Shown here one piece after another: positions 20,591 through 33,386 of a DNA stretch of 64,000 bases. This DNA comes from Breviolum minutum Mf 1.05b.01. Taxonomy: Eukaryota > Sar > Dinophyceae > Suessiales > Symbiodiniaceae. The stretch is from positions 228,469 to 292,468 of the forward strand of contig DF239794.1 of assembly GCA_000507305.1 (NCBI GenBank), read 5' to 3'. Below the pieces are notes generated by a model. It was not told the DNA's origin and ran no database searches. It saw only the letters and a program-made list of their open reading frames with translations. The position numbers and the translations under genes are program-made. Position 1 is the stretch's first letter. Each line of letters starts with the position of its first letter.

Positions 20591-23322
20591 TTAGAAGGTC
20601 TCCGTAAAGATGTCTCCTTTGGTCCAACTGGAGTGCGGTGAATCTGCGAAGACCTCGGGTTCGGCGATCTCTTGCCCACTTGACACCTCAGGAAGAATGT
20701 CAGGGTTTCCAATTGGAGATGCGGCGGGTTCAGACCGTGGAGAATGAAATTGGAGAGCTCCACAATGACATCGGAAGAGGCAAAGCGTAAAGACAATCGC
20801 AGTAGAATAGGGTAAGATTAGCAAAAGGCTTTGATCATCAGTTGTCACCTTGGTGAGGAGACTGTGAGGAGTGCAAGGCAGTGCAAGCCTGGAAGTGGAA
20901 GGTGATTTGATTGCGTGGTTAAGCTACCTCTACTGCTGTCAACACGTTCGGATCCTGGATACATCTGAGACAATATGGGGCAGAACAGGTTGCCTTTAAG
21001 GCAGCTTGAACAGGGTTGATATCGGCACGAAGGGAAGGTTTCCCATCGGAACTGATATGATTGATATGGCGCGTAGGTGTCAAATGTTCAGCACTATTCA
21101 AGTATTTTGATATAAGATTCGATGTGTTAATACTATTTGTTAGCATTATCTAAAGCTGTCGATTCAGGCATGCAAGAAGCCTTCCATCCAAGTCCTCTAG
21201 ACCTGCGGGAACTTGCACATCAAAGCCAACTGAAAATGCTTTAACAAAGCCATCACAATTACAATCCCAACTGAGGCTGTTGCATACCACCATCTGAACG
21301 GAAGCCACACGAAAATAGCAAGAACAAGCATTGCTGCTGCTTGTGATACGACCAGGACAAGCATCGGAACTCGATGCAAGAAGCCCAGGGATACCTTCCA
21401 CAAAATGATGCAGAATCGCATTGTTATTATCATCACGAGCCCATTGTAGCTCCAAAGCATCAACCCACGCAAAAACCACAGAAAAAATGAAAGGCCTCTC
21501 AATTCTGAGTTGGCCCACCATGGAATGAAGTCCGAAATCCATGGGAACGTGCAGCCCCCAGCTGCATACAGTGCATCTTTGAAGCGGAGAGTGCTGCCAC
21601 CTGCTGACGACATGACTAGGGACAGCTCATCTCGGACGACTGTGTTGAAGCTATTCAAATACGACAAGTCATCCTCCTTATCCTCTGATGCTGAAAACCA
21701 CTTGGCCAACATTCTGTGCACCAACAATCGGTCACATTGCAAAGTCTCTCCTGTTGTCGGGTCACGGTGACTGTTCGAACAGCAGAAGCATTTGCAATCT
21801 TGCACGCGAAAGTTGGACAGTTGAACTGGCAAATTGGCAAGCTCTTTGAAAGTAGCCTGGCCCAGGAACATCAACAAGGGCAGGGTCAGCATGATCACGA
21901 CTCCAAACAAAGAAAAGACCAAGAGATAAAATTCAAAGAGCCGCTGTCGGACTTGCGGAAGGCTCTCATCATTGCCACTTGTCTGGAACTGTGGGCTCAT
22001 CACATCCAGCATGACGGCATGACAGAACGCTATTCCCACCCAGCATAAAATCAGCAAAAGCAGGACCCTTCCCATCTTTACAGGAACCAGCTGAATAGAA
22101 GTCCCTGAGGAATTCTTCCTCAAGAAGGTAGCCAGCTCAAACAAACACCACAAGCGTGATATCCATTGCTCTGACCAAAGAATGATTAGCCGCTCAGAAT
22201 GATGCAGAAAGCTCGGAAGTCCCAAGATTCCTGTCAGGATTCTTCTCTGCCTCTTTTTTTTTAGTTTTGACCTAATACTTTTATTCAATTGACTTAAGCA
22301 TCATCCGTCTCATAAACTAAATGCTTGCAATGCAAACTGTTACTTGGACGGGCTGTTCCGCCACTACAAAACAGGACCGATCAACCCTGTTTATAACATC
22401 TTTAATGTAGTGAGATGGCCTGCGTTCATATTACGAAAGTACATGTAAATAATTGTGTATACATATACCTATGCTGCCTATGCTGTCTTTTCTCCAATTC
22501 ATGTTTTCCTACGTGGGTCCTCGGTGAACATACATTTCATGAAAAAGAACTTATACAATTTTGACAAAACGACCCTGTACTTCCACAAAATGGGGTGGGC
22601 AGGATATGATCCATGGAGATTAAATGTGCTATGATAAACCTTTTGATCCATTTTGTAAATGCCGGACCTCCCCATTTCACAGCGGGCAGGTTCAAGAGGG
22701 TTGACCCATCGACTATATAATCAATCCGTTGTAGTCCGGACCAATCCTCTATTCCTCATGAGATTATATGAGATTACCCTCTCCTCACTTCTACCTGCAG
22801 CAATGCGCCTTGTCGCTTCAGAATCTCGTCATCCTGGGGGATGCACAGGCGGTCTAAAAAAACCTTGGGTGGCTTGCAACAACAACTCCGCATCCGTTGC
22901 CAGAAGCACAAGGTGAACGCAAATGCCAAATAGCCAAAGCAAACTGGCCACCAATGGTTCCCCGGAAAATAGATTCGAAGCACGCCAACTAGGCAGCTCA
23001 CAATTGCGCTCGCAAACATAGCTGCCCGGAAGTTGTAGGTCCAAATCAATGCCAAGAACTTGTCAAAACGAGAAGTCTTCCAATCATGGCTAAGAAAGTC
23101 GTCAATGAAATCCACCACCTGACTAAGATCAAAATCTGCAGTGCACTGAGCAGCTCCTCCAGAAGTCTGAAAGTGCTTCCCCCAATTAGCTAAACAAACA
23201 TCCAATCGCACAGCACGAATCCGTTGGGGATCGTGCGTTGATTCAGCTGGATCGAGGCTGTAGTCACTCTGGGAAGATCTCTTCGGGATCTCCCAGCGCG
23301 ACAACGGCATGAGAGGATTCAA
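20591..23322 (-). CDS. TIR-like multi-pass membrane protein, copy 2
   Basis: Nearly identical to copy 1. Exon 1 22795-23322, exon 2 21203-22246, last exon 20591-20848, with the same phase-0 junction between exons 1 and 2. Exon 1 starts MNPLMPLSRWEIPKRSSQ, slightly longer than copy 1. An exon near 20935-21060 is open here (FRWETFPSCRYQ in the frame following exon 2), whereas the equivalent in copy 1 meets a stop, so copy 2 looks the more intact. The protein would sit in a membrane with a cytosolic signalling-type domain; no partner gene is evident apart from the sister copies. Confidence 0.55.
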
Positions 23323-23523
23323 TAGGCGGATTCAATCATTCAGATAATATATATATAATATATAATAGTTATGTGTGGAATCTATCATCGCCGATGTTTT
23401 TCAATCTTGGACAAGCTTAGCATCTTATAGCTATTGGCTGTGGAGCCTATGAATGAGCTTCATGGTAACAGTGGTGGTTCACTGTGAGCGCCTCCTGTTG
23501 ATTCATTTTGCCAGTGCATGCTC

Positions 23524-23533
23524 CTTGAGCCAA
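23524..23533 (-). other. Relict spliced-leader-like decamer, copy 2
   Basis: The same TTGGCTCAAG in the equivalent position about 200 bp upstream of exon 1 of copy 2. It is not independent evidence because it lies in the duplicated unit. Confidence 0.4.
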
Positions 23534-23750
23534 TTGAATTTCAGTTTTGGATAGTTTTGGCCACAACCGACGACTGAGCAGGATTTCCCACAAGATCTGG
23601 CCGCGGCCTAGTCTTGTCGTGTAAGAATACCTTTACATAGAAGAAGCTTGTGACCCATGCTCGGAGTGTGTTGCAATACTTGGGCAAAGATTCGTTTAGA
23701 TTTGTGCTGCCCTAAAACTAAAATCCACAAATATCCACGGAGGTATTCAC

Positions 23751-23870
23751 CCATGACCAATTCTGCAGGTGCTTCACCATGATTTCGGCCTTGGCATCTC
23801 TCAGGATTTCGGACAAGTGCATGCAACTGGTCGGCTTGAAGTCCTTGGAGTCCTGAGGCAGCAGATCCGA
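23751..23870 (-). CDS. Candidate 40-codon internal exon
   Basis: A GAGAG acceptor at 23871-23872 and a TGG/GTGAAT donor bound exactly 40 codons, phase 0 on both sides: SDLLPQDSKDFKPTSCMHLS then EILRDAKAEIMVKHLQNWSW. Two other minus frames here are open but are less protein-like. It lies between the gene ending at 24349 and TIR copy 2, and belongs to an unidentified gene or a skipped exon. Confidence 0.45.
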
Positions 23871-24348
23871 CTCTCAGCTTCAGATCCCTGCACAAATACT
23901 CACCCAAATATAATGATCTTAATATATTTAGTAAAGTAAACCGTATGCAAAGGAACCCCCATTCCCAAAACGGCTTGAAAGGGCAGAGTACCTAGATGTT
24001 GGAATCCTGGTTAACGTGTTTGGTCGATGTTGGCTCTCCTTTTGTGTCGCTATAGAGCGCTCAGGAGAAGAGGTATGGAGACCTCGGCATTGCCGGCACA
24101 CAAACACCAACGAAACATTTAAAAGCAACAGGACAATCGCATTTCTTGACCGTCCTTTGCTTAGAAGGATTTGTTTGCTTTGACGTTTGGTTCAAACATG
24201 CATCCTGGAGACATGCCAAAAGAACGATAGTGCTGCGGACCATTGGCATGCATTCTGCAAACCTCGGCATGTTTTTTTTGCCGAGATAGCCAGTTGGGGG
24301 CGAGGGATTTGACTCAAATCACAAATGAAGCTTCATCATGTTTCATCC

Positions 24349-27300
24349 TTAGTGCTCTGGCGGAGTCGGGGGAAGTGAAAGCCACTGCACACCTTTGCTA
24401 GCCTCCTGGACCGAGGGTGTTCCTGGCATCTTCCCGGCAAGAAGAGCCCGCCAGAACTGCGCCTCACAGCAGGTCTTAGTTTCTGCAAAAAAAAATCCAG
24501 ATGGAGGTAAATAGCAAAAACATCTGCTAGGAAGGTTGAACATCAACATACGTGAATTGAACATGTAAAAAGCATGCAGCATATATACCATTGCCATCCA
24601 TTGCCAATGCGGAAATGGCCTGGGCAGCAAGCTCGGCATGTGGAGCTTTTTGAATTACAGGCACTGCGTTCAGGAAGGACACACCCTCCTCGAGAGCGAG
24701 CGTTTTGTTTCTTGTTTTTTCTTAGCTTTGGGAACTTTGGGGCAAGGCATGTAATTTCATGTGATGTCCAGAAATCCTGTACCCTTAAGTCGGTATTGCT
24801 GGCACTTGCCTGTCATTGCTCATCCTGAGCAATGTCTCACTAACCTGGGTAAACTATAGAGCATAGTGGCATAGTGAATAGTGATCTAGCTATCATCATA
24901 AACCTAAATATGAGAACTCGGCAAGCAAGGAAGAATTGCACAGGGCCCAGGATACACTAGAAAAATCTTTGCAGAATAGTGAGAGAAGTGAGGCAATCAA
25001 TTCACTTATCCGAGTGTCATTTTCGGTGGAGTCGATTCAGAACTGGCCCCATACTCACCAACAATGAAAAGTCATGGAGGGATATGGAGGGTATTTCCAT
25101 ATATGCCTGATTATTTCTGACGCAGCTTGACACCTGAAGCAAGAGAAAAAGTAATAAAGTTTGCTACTTTGCTCTTTCCACCTCTCTCTTTCTAGGGTGT
25201 CTTTGACTCATGGAATCTGTCGTGGTGCGGTCCTTCAGCAGTGTCAGTTGCTCTTTTTTCAATTTTGCACCGAGTACTTCTCCATCTGCCTTTGGGCATT
25301 GCACAAGTCTTGCGAAAGAACAAACTAATCTTAGAGGACCAAGTGAGCGATTGCGATCATGACAATTGCTACAGTTATAGTTGACTTAAAAGTAAAAGGC
25401 ATGCTTGACTTGAAAAACTCGAAGTGTTGCAGTGTTGCGACAAGCGCAGAAACTGGGATGCGACTTCAGGCCTTGGACAAGGAGCCACATACTGCAAAGC
25501 CCAGCAAGCTCTGCAATCGCTGCACTGGCTTAGTTGCTGCCAGCGTCAGAAGAGGCAGCACCTTCGTCCGAGCAGTTTCAAGTCAAGCACCATGATCCAA
25601 AATGACCAGCCAGAGGAACACAATCAAAATCAAACAAATGAAACAATGCCTTGTCTATGAAGCTGCCAGCCCAGCTGCAAGATGAACCTCCCCCAACGGG
25701 ATAGGTCCCATCAAGCACATGCTTAAATCAGAATCAAAAGACACGTTCTTCACAATCACTCGTGCAATGCAGTCTGATAGAACAGGCGGTTAGACTTGGG
25801 GATCCTGTTCACTCTACTTCAGCAATGCCAAAGCATCCAAAGCCAGCCTTCTCGTTGTTCAGCCAGAAGTGTCAAACAGGACAAAGCCCCTAGTCGTGCA
25901 CGATCTGGCGCCTTTTTGTCCGACAAAGGCTTCAATAGCTCTTGCACGACCTGCATACGTCAAAGTAGTTGAGACATGACAAGGAACCTGACAAATCAAG
26001 CAAAAGCTCATGAAATTGATCAGCCTGCAGCCAGTAGCTACTGTCACTGTTGCTGTTGGATATGCCTGTCTCATCGCATTTTTACGTCATCCTACGAGTA
26101 GGGCAGGGATCAGATCCAGTCTAGACATTGCTTACCCACCTGGTCTTGAGACGCAGTGGGCAGCACCTGTGCAAGTGCACCCAACGCTCGGTACGCCCAA
26201 AAGCGTGTCCTGAGATCATCTCAGATCTAGAATAGCCCATGAAAGGAATTGCGCAACAACCCTCTGCGAAGCTCGTAGCATCATGGCAAAATCATTGCAA
26301 ACCAAGGTCTCTTCATTTGCATCTTCAGCTGCCACTTTAGCCAAGGGCCCCTTCGGGTCCTCATCAAGCAAGAATCAACCAATGTGCAACAGGGTTCAAC
26401 AGGGTGCAAAAACAAAAGCTAGGAGATTCTTACATCGGGACTGTGGATGTAGGAGGGGCATTCGAAGTATTAAAAAGGTTGACGCCATTAGATTGCATTG
26501 GGTCGCAGCAACGACGACCACATTCAGAACTTTGAACATAAGGAACACCTCCTCGACCCACATTCAATTTTCTCTGAGAAACTATGAGCTTTGCGACCAC
26601 ACTCGCATCTTCAACTGGAGGCAAGTGGCTTCCCAGCCTAGATTCTTCATATTGTGGTAACACCGAGGAGAAGTGAAGAGCATGGATACATATGGATACT
26701 GTGTTTATATTCATTTATATACATTATATCCACCCGATAACCCGTCAGGCCGTGGTGCGGATGGTGCGTAGACGCCCACCCCGCCCGCAATGCAAACAAG
26801 AAGGGTATGATTTTCTTTAGGCTAATTGTCTGCACTGCTCTCTTGCCGAATCATTTTGTCAAATCTTTGGGATGGTAGGTCCCTTCATCAACTCCCAAAC
26901 TCACTTGGAAATGATTGAATTCAAGTTGTCCAAGCAGCTCTGCCAAAGCTTGTAGGGCTGCCTCACGGGGATTCACTCCGAATGAGCTTGTCATGTGCGG
27001 TTCCACCATGTTCCACCATGATCCCGTTGGTTAATATTCTAATTGCAATCCCAACCTGCTTCTCATCCACCTTGCCGGCTTTCTTCACCAGCTCGGCCCA
27101 GGACTGGTCAGGACAAGCAGGATTTGCATAAAGTTGACACACACAGGAATACACGCCATGATCCAAAAAAGAAGACTCATCACAAAAAGGGAGCCACAAA
27201 AAAAAACGACTTTCTAAACTTAAACCCACGAATCTTCATACATACTGTGGCTTGGCGATAAACAGGACCCCTAGCTTGACCAGATTTCATTCCACGGAGC

Positions 27301-28216
27301 AGGTCTTTCCAGAGCCCTCAAATCACACCTCTGCAACTGCCAGTAGGGAAGCAAGAGAGGATGACTTCGCCACATCTTTCACAAGGCCACGTCCCAGTAA
27401 TTTCTTGTCCTCAATTTTTTGTTTATGACGCAGCTGCTCCGGGTTGGGACGCCGTTGACAAGTTATGAGTCATTTTGAAGAGTCTCGAATCATGACCTCT
27501 TCCTTTTTCCATATCATAAACACTCAAGTCTTGGACATAAAGCATATCACATCAAACCATAAAACTCTACACTACATATCTATCTACAATTATTTTGTAG
27601 TAGCATAACAATTTCATAAAACATTGTGGGCCAATCCTGCATCATGAAACAATATGAATCAATATCAAACATATTTGATACAAGCCTGTGAATGGTTTTG
27701 GCCAATCCCTTGTCACAGTCCTTGTCTTTAAACTTCTCCGCCGCCGTCTCAAGGAGCTCTTTTGCATGAGAGGATAGATCCACGTGAACACTGCCCACCT
27801 GACACAGGCGGTGGACCATGTGATCCCAAAAAAGGGAGACTGATCTGCCGATGAAAGTTTGTGTGCGCAGAAAGTTTATTTTCCAAAATCTGGTCGCTCC
27901 GCGTTTTTCTTGTGTTTTTTTAGTGTGATATGATGTGTTTGTCTTTTGGTTTTAATCAATTCTCAAGGAGCAATTTCGAAGGTAAACTTGTGCATGTGGC
28001 CAGAACATCGCAAATACCATCAAGATGCACTTCTGGAGGGACGCCAGAGCTGCGTTGCTGTTTTCTATACTTGGTCACAAAACTTCAAACTTAACATTTG
28101 CGGAAAAGGGGGAAAGCGGGGTGGGTAGTGGGTACCCGTTTTGGAGAGTTTTGGCACTACTTCCAAGATTTGGAACCACCACCACCACAACGACAACAAC
28201 GACGACGACGACGACC

Positions 28217-28259
<43 letters not shown>

Positions 28260-28298
28260 GAGCAACAACAAGAGCAACAACAAGAGCAACAACAAGAG

Positions 28299-28330
<32 letters not shown>

Positions 28331-28334
28331 ACAT

Positions 28335-28366
<32 letters not shown>

Positions 28367-30086
28367 ACCACAACAACAACATCATCAACAAGAACAGCAG
28401 CAGCAACAAGAAGAAGAAGGCCGAGAAATGACTACAACAACGACCACTATAGCAAAGCTACTGGACTTTGACGCAAGCATGGCATTGACTTCCGGCTTCT
28501 CAAGCCATCAAAGTGACGGATGGCAAACCTACCGCAGTGACTCGAAAGCTCTCCAATGGCAAACCTACTGGACTTTCCCTCCCAAAACCTTCAGAGTGAC
28601 GGACGGCAAACCAAAGTGACGGATAGCAAACCTAGAGGACTGGGACACCAAGCAATGGAGACCAAACCTGCCGAATTTTGACGGAAACAAGGATAGCAAA
28701 CCGAACACGGACGAAACGGTCTCGTACGTGAGTGCATCACCAGCTTTGCAAAACACATCGAAAGACCAAAGTATTACATAAAAGGATATAAAAGGTATAT
28801 GTATATACATTATTTAAGATATTTGAAGATTACAACATACCGGCACACTGAAAGCATCTGAGAAAACACCTGGCAAAGCGAACCATCCGTTTTGATCCGT
28901 TTCGATGATTCCAGCTTGGTTCTCGCACCATGGATGGAAAGGAGACTGTACTTGCAGCAGGCTGACGCTTCCTAGCACGTTGCAAGTCGACGTGTCAGCT
29001 TTGGACGCTATTGGACTGGCACCCGCCAAAATAATTTCAAATGCTGACTTGTCAGCACAAACAATGATTCTCCTGTGGAACCTTGCTCAGCAGTATTTGT
29101 GAACCTTCTGTGTCTTGCTATTGCTATGCTTTCTTGGATGTGTTTTTGTTCATGCAATCACCCCCAAACAAACAATTCCTCATGCATCGCAAGCAACCTG
29201 CCATGTTTCAGGAGCTTTCTTTCTAACCCGGAATGACTGGAGGCATGCCATTATCCATTATTCATATCTACGTCACCGACCCATGAGGGGTGTCGGAATC
29301 AATCGCTGAATCAAAGCAACACAAAATCCGGCAGCTTTTACCGAACACACATACACATTTCAAACAAACCATGCCAATCAGATCCAATTAGCATTTTCCG
29401 TGATTTTCCATTGCACCAACAGTGACTGAACACTCCTATTGGTCTTATCTTTATTTCATTCACGTACTTCCCTGCGCCCAAGTCAAGTGTCGTCATGCGC
29501 AAGGCCGTAGGCAGCAGGGTCTGTGCAAACTCCTCAGCTGTGCTTTGGGCTGCCACGGGGGACCAAGCGCGAAGAGCAAATTCGCTGAGCACCTTCTTCG
29601 CTTCGAGGACCTGTAGTCATTGCGCAACTGTGACAATGGCTGACGTCTCAAGTGGTTATATATATATATATATATGTCTCCCAAAAAGAAGGATTGTAAG
29701 GCGAAAACTAAGGCATATTAAGGTCATACCATTTGGGCCTGGACTTAGGTAGGGGTGGAAGTGCCCTAGATCAAGACATCATGACCACTTGAGAGCGCAC
29801 TTCCCACTACAGTACCTTCTGTTTCAGATCCTGCTTTCCCATGCTATGGTCGGCGCCTTGAGTCACATTTGCTGACAATCTTTAAGTGACATTCAGGGAT
29901 CTCGTGGGATTTCTTTCTGAAGCAAAGACAAAGCCTTCTCCTTCGTTCTCTACAGCTACCTCCTGGGGATTCTACCAGGGAGCTCCCCTTCAGCCACGAG
30001 GCATGCTTTGAATAAAGCTCCAAGAGGGACGCCCGGTCGATCGAAGGTGTGCGAGTTATTGCAGCTACCAACAAAGCAGGAGGCTC
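24349..30086 (-). CDS. Unknown multi-exon gene with helical-repeat-like exons
   Basis: Exons with frame and splice support, in order: 29976-30086 (EPPALLVAAITRTPSIDRAS), 29468-29610 (VLEAKKVLSEFALRAWSPVA), 28870-29072 (RIIVCADKSAFEIILAGASP), 27988-28057 (NAALASLQKCILMVFAMFWP), about 27686-27845 (MVHRLCQVGSVHVDLSSHAK, GC donor), 27056-27103 (SWAELVKKAGKVDEKQ), 26905-26986 (REAALQALAELLGQL), about 26261-26359 (DEDPKGPLAKVAAEDANEET), 25493-25561 (VLPLLTLAATKPVQRLQSLL), 24589-24688 (EGVSFLNAVPVIQKAPHAEL) and 24349-24482 (ETKTCCEAQFWRALLAG...PPTPPEH stop). The first three join in exact phase, as do the last two. Repeated Ala/Leu-rich helices suggest an ARM/HEAT-type scaffold, but I do not recognise the family and some exons may belong to a neighbour. 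Confidence 0.45.
28174..28420. repeat. CAA-type trinucleotide microsatellite
   Basis: About 240 bp of CAA units interrupted by GAG, CGA and CAT triplets. It lies in an intron of the gene above. Open frames across it (poly-Gln, poly-Asn or poly-Thr on plus; poly-Leu or poly-Val on minus) are a by-product of a period of three. Confidence 0.9.
28510..28705. repeat. Degenerate GTGACGGATGGCAAACC minisatellite
   Basis: Irregular copies of GTGACGGATGGCAAACC occur at about 28512, 28547 (partial), 28594, 28614 and 28690, with variable spacers. Intronic. Confidence 0.6.
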
Positions 30087-30605
30087 CTGGTCTGATAAGT
30101 TGCGCTTGGTGGTCAAAAACTACCCGAATCCTGCAAAATCATGGTTTAGTGGGACATAGGCCCCTCCAACCCATTCGCCACTTCCACGACGTGACAGGAA
30201 ACATCCTATAAAGCACTACAATTTATAATCATCTTGATTCACATGCCGAAACTCCCGAAAGTCGGGGGAGGCTGTGAATTGCTCACCCAACAGATTTTCG
30301 TTTCTCAACAGATTTCTTCATGACTGGTAAGAAGTGAGAAAAAGCAACAGGACAACGTGGGACTCTGTTTTGCCGAGCACTGTCCCATTTCTTGTTATTG
30401 CTTTTTGCTCTGTAGGACGGAGTTGCTGCGTGCTGCATCTTCACTCGCATCGTATATGAAATTCATCAAATTGTAGTTGTTTGCACCATGTTTCATGATG
30501 CAAAAATCAGTACGTCACGAAAACATACCATGAATACAGTTGCTCGTTCAGGGTCGGGCTGGTACTGTACATCATTGCCATCACAGCAACGATCTCAGCC
30601 ATAGT

Positions 30606-32875
30606 CTAGAATGACTCCCTGAATGTGGGGTCAGATTCATCCAACCTTTCCAGTGAAACAGTGGGTGAAAGCGGCGGTGATTGCAAATCGACCAAATTGA
30701 CATCGCCTGGTGTGATCGGGGATGCAGTTCCATCGGGTGTAACGGGCTGTGACTGCGCTGGAGGACGCAAAACCCCACATTGACATCGAAAGAGGCAAAG
30801 TGCCAAAAGGACAGCGCCCAAGTAGGGTACACTCGGCCAAAGGCTTAGATCATCAGTTGTGACCTCAGCGTGGTGCAAACCTGGATACCCTGGATTACCA
30901 CAGGTTGAGCAAAATAAACCTGGAAGCAACATGAAACTTTTCTTGACTGTTTTACAGCACATCCACATACATAATTGTCAAGATGTTCAATGATGTTCAA
31001 TGTTCAAATATGTTTCGAAACATTCAGCCCTGCAGGGCCTGCTAAACTAGCCCTTTAGCTAGACCAGTTTGAATGAAGCAATTTGGATTTTGAAGCAGTG
31101 AAACAGCTGAGGTTGTTGCAAACCACCACCTGAATGGAAGCCACACGCAAAGCGCAAGGATGAGAAGTGCTGCCACTTGCGCTACCACCAGCACAGCTAC
31201 CGGCATGCAGTCTATGACACTCAAGGACGCCTTCCACAAAATAACGGAGGCTTGCATCATGATCATCATCAAGAGTCCATTGTAGCTCCAAAGCATGAAA
31301 CCGCGCAGAAACCACAGGAAAAATGAAAGGCCTCTCAATTCTGAGTTGGCCCACCATGGAATGAAGTCTGAAATCCATGGTAACGTGCAGCCCCCCGCTG
31401 CACAGAATGCATCTCTGAAGCGGAGAGTGCTGCCACTAGCTGATGCCATAACTAGGGACAGCTCATCTCGGACTACAGTGTTGAAGCTATCCAAATAAGA
31501 CAGGTCATCCTCCTTATCCTCTGATGCTGAAAACCACTTGGCCAGCATTCTGTGCACCAACAATCGATCACATTGCAAAGTCTCTCCTGTTGTCGGGTCA
31601 CGGTGACTGTTCGAACAGCAGAAGCATTTGCAATCTTGCACGCGAAAGTTGGACAGTTGAACTGGCAAATTGGCAAGATCTTTCATGTTGACTTGCCCCA
31701 TGTAGGTGAAGGAGGGCAAAATCAGCAAAGCCATGATGCCAAAAATAGAACACATGACAAGGTAAAACTCGAAGAGCTGCTGTCGAACTTGCTGTAGATT
31801 TTCATCGTCGAAGTTTATCTCGACGTCAGGGTTTAGGAGATCCATCATCGCACCCTGAGTGAACGTGCCAGTGAGCTCCAGTGACACCCAGCAAAGCACC
31901 TGCACAAGGAGGCAACAAAGCATCTGCGAAAGAATGATCCTTCCGATCTTCACAGGCACCAAGCGAATGGGCTTCCCTTGGGTAGGATGCATCCTGATAA
32001 ATGTGGCCAGCTCAAAAAGACACCATAGACGCGAGTTCCACTGGGGTGACCATAGAATGGTAAGCCGCTCAGCACGATGGAGAAAGCTCGGCAGTCCCAA
32101 GATTCCTGCCAGGATTCCCATCCTGTCTCCTCAATCTATCCCCATGATGAATCAAGTATCATCTAGACACATAGAAAATGATCTAGGCATATCTACGCGA
32201 CTAGTGACTAGCGACTAGAGCTGCATACATCAGCAAACCTCTATCCTCACAGGAGATACCACATCCCTTACCATTGCCATTTCGAAGATTGTCATCGGAG
32301 AGTTTCCGGCCTCTTCGCTTCTCCTCTTCATCTTCCTGGTTGATGCACAAGCGGTCCAGAAAAACCTTCCATGGCTTGCAACAACAACTTCGCATTCGTT
32401 GCCAGAAGCACAAGGTGAATGCAAATGTCAAATAGCCAAAGCCAACTGGCGACCAATGGTTTCCCATTCCCAGAGTGGCATCCAAACCGATACGCATCAC
32501 GCCAACCAAGCAGCTCACAATGGCGGTCGCAACCACAGCAGCCTTGCAGTTGAAGGTCCAAATCAATGCCAAGAACTTGTCAAAACGCGGTGTTTTCCAA
32601 TCATGGCTGAGGAAGTGATCAATGACATCAGCCTTTTGACTCAAATGGAAATCAGCTTTGCGGTTCGCAGCTCGGCTGAAATGCGTGCCCCAACCAGCTA
32701 GGCAAATATCCAAAGGCACAGCACGAATCATTAAATCATCTTGAGGAGCACTTGGGTCGAGGCTGTAGTCACTTGCAGACCACCTTTTTTTTGAGAGCTT
32801 CAAGCTCGTCCGCAGCCGCCCCCACATGGTGAAACACTCAAACGAAGATGAACTTCCACAAAGAGATGCTGGCAT
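30606..32875 (-). CDS. TIR-like multi-pass membrane protein, copy 3 (diverged)
   Basis: Exon 1 (32272-32875) keeps FLSHDWKTPRFDKFLALIW and FLDRLCINQEDE; its donor is ATG/GTAAGG in phase 1. Exon 2 (31065-32129) resumes with MGILAGILGLPSFLHRAERL, SRLWCLFELATF, the same Cys/His loop and the membrane segments. The final exon (30606-30863) starts VTTDDLSLW and has a long Pro/Ser tail. The intron is only about 141 bp against about 540 bp in copies 1 and 2. Part of exon 2 (about 31450-31680) is almost identical in DNA to copy 2 while the rest is clearly diverged, which suggests gene conversion. Frame and motifs are intact. Confidence 0.55.
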
Positions 32876-32879
32876 ATGC

Positions 32880-33386
32880 TGGCTTCCTTGGATTCCCAGT
32901 TGTTCTAAAAAAAGACTGCTTTTGAATTTTGAATTCGGTGAAAATAATGGTGGTGTCTTTGTTGCTGAATTTCTTTGTGCCCATCAACGGCCTGTTGAAC
33001 CTGTTGCCACTGTTTTCGTCTGAGCCAAACTCTCCGATTTTTTGGTCAGTAGGTCGGCAAGCACGAGAATGCACGAGATTTTCACAGTCTTCCTGGTTTT
33101 TTGAATTTGAACCTGCCAATTCACTTGCCTGAAATATCGTTTCAGCATGTTTTAGCCGTGATACAGTTGACCTGGGCCCTTTCACCACCTGGACCCAGCT
33201 CCTCAGACTTCTTGAGGAATGTCAGTGCCCAGGGAATGGCGACCTGCTATGAAATTAAGCTATCATCTCTGTACTGCCGCACTTGCCTCTTCAATCCTAT
33301 GCACGATGTGTTTCCAATTTTATAACTTTTATATAATTCCACACATAGCATGTGTGCTCGTCTACAACTTGAATGCATTGCAAGTT
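32880..33386. other. Intergenic interval
   Basis: Between the stop of the gene at 33387 and the first exon of TIR-like copy 3. No supported exon or clear signal. Confidence 0.4.

Larger units (their letters stand above)
20207..23600 (-). repeat. Tandem duplication unit 2
   Basis: Second copy of the roughly 3.5-kb unit, ending near 23.6 kb where both copies carry the spliced-leader-like block and the GACTGAGCAGGATTTCC segment. High identity in exons and introns points to a recent unequal crossover or local duplication. Confidence 0.85.

Noticed and set aside
28098-28619. Plus-strand 173-codon poly-Gln reading frame
   Set aside because: It is created by the CAA microsatellite; all other frames across it are open too, and the flanks have no start or splice context.
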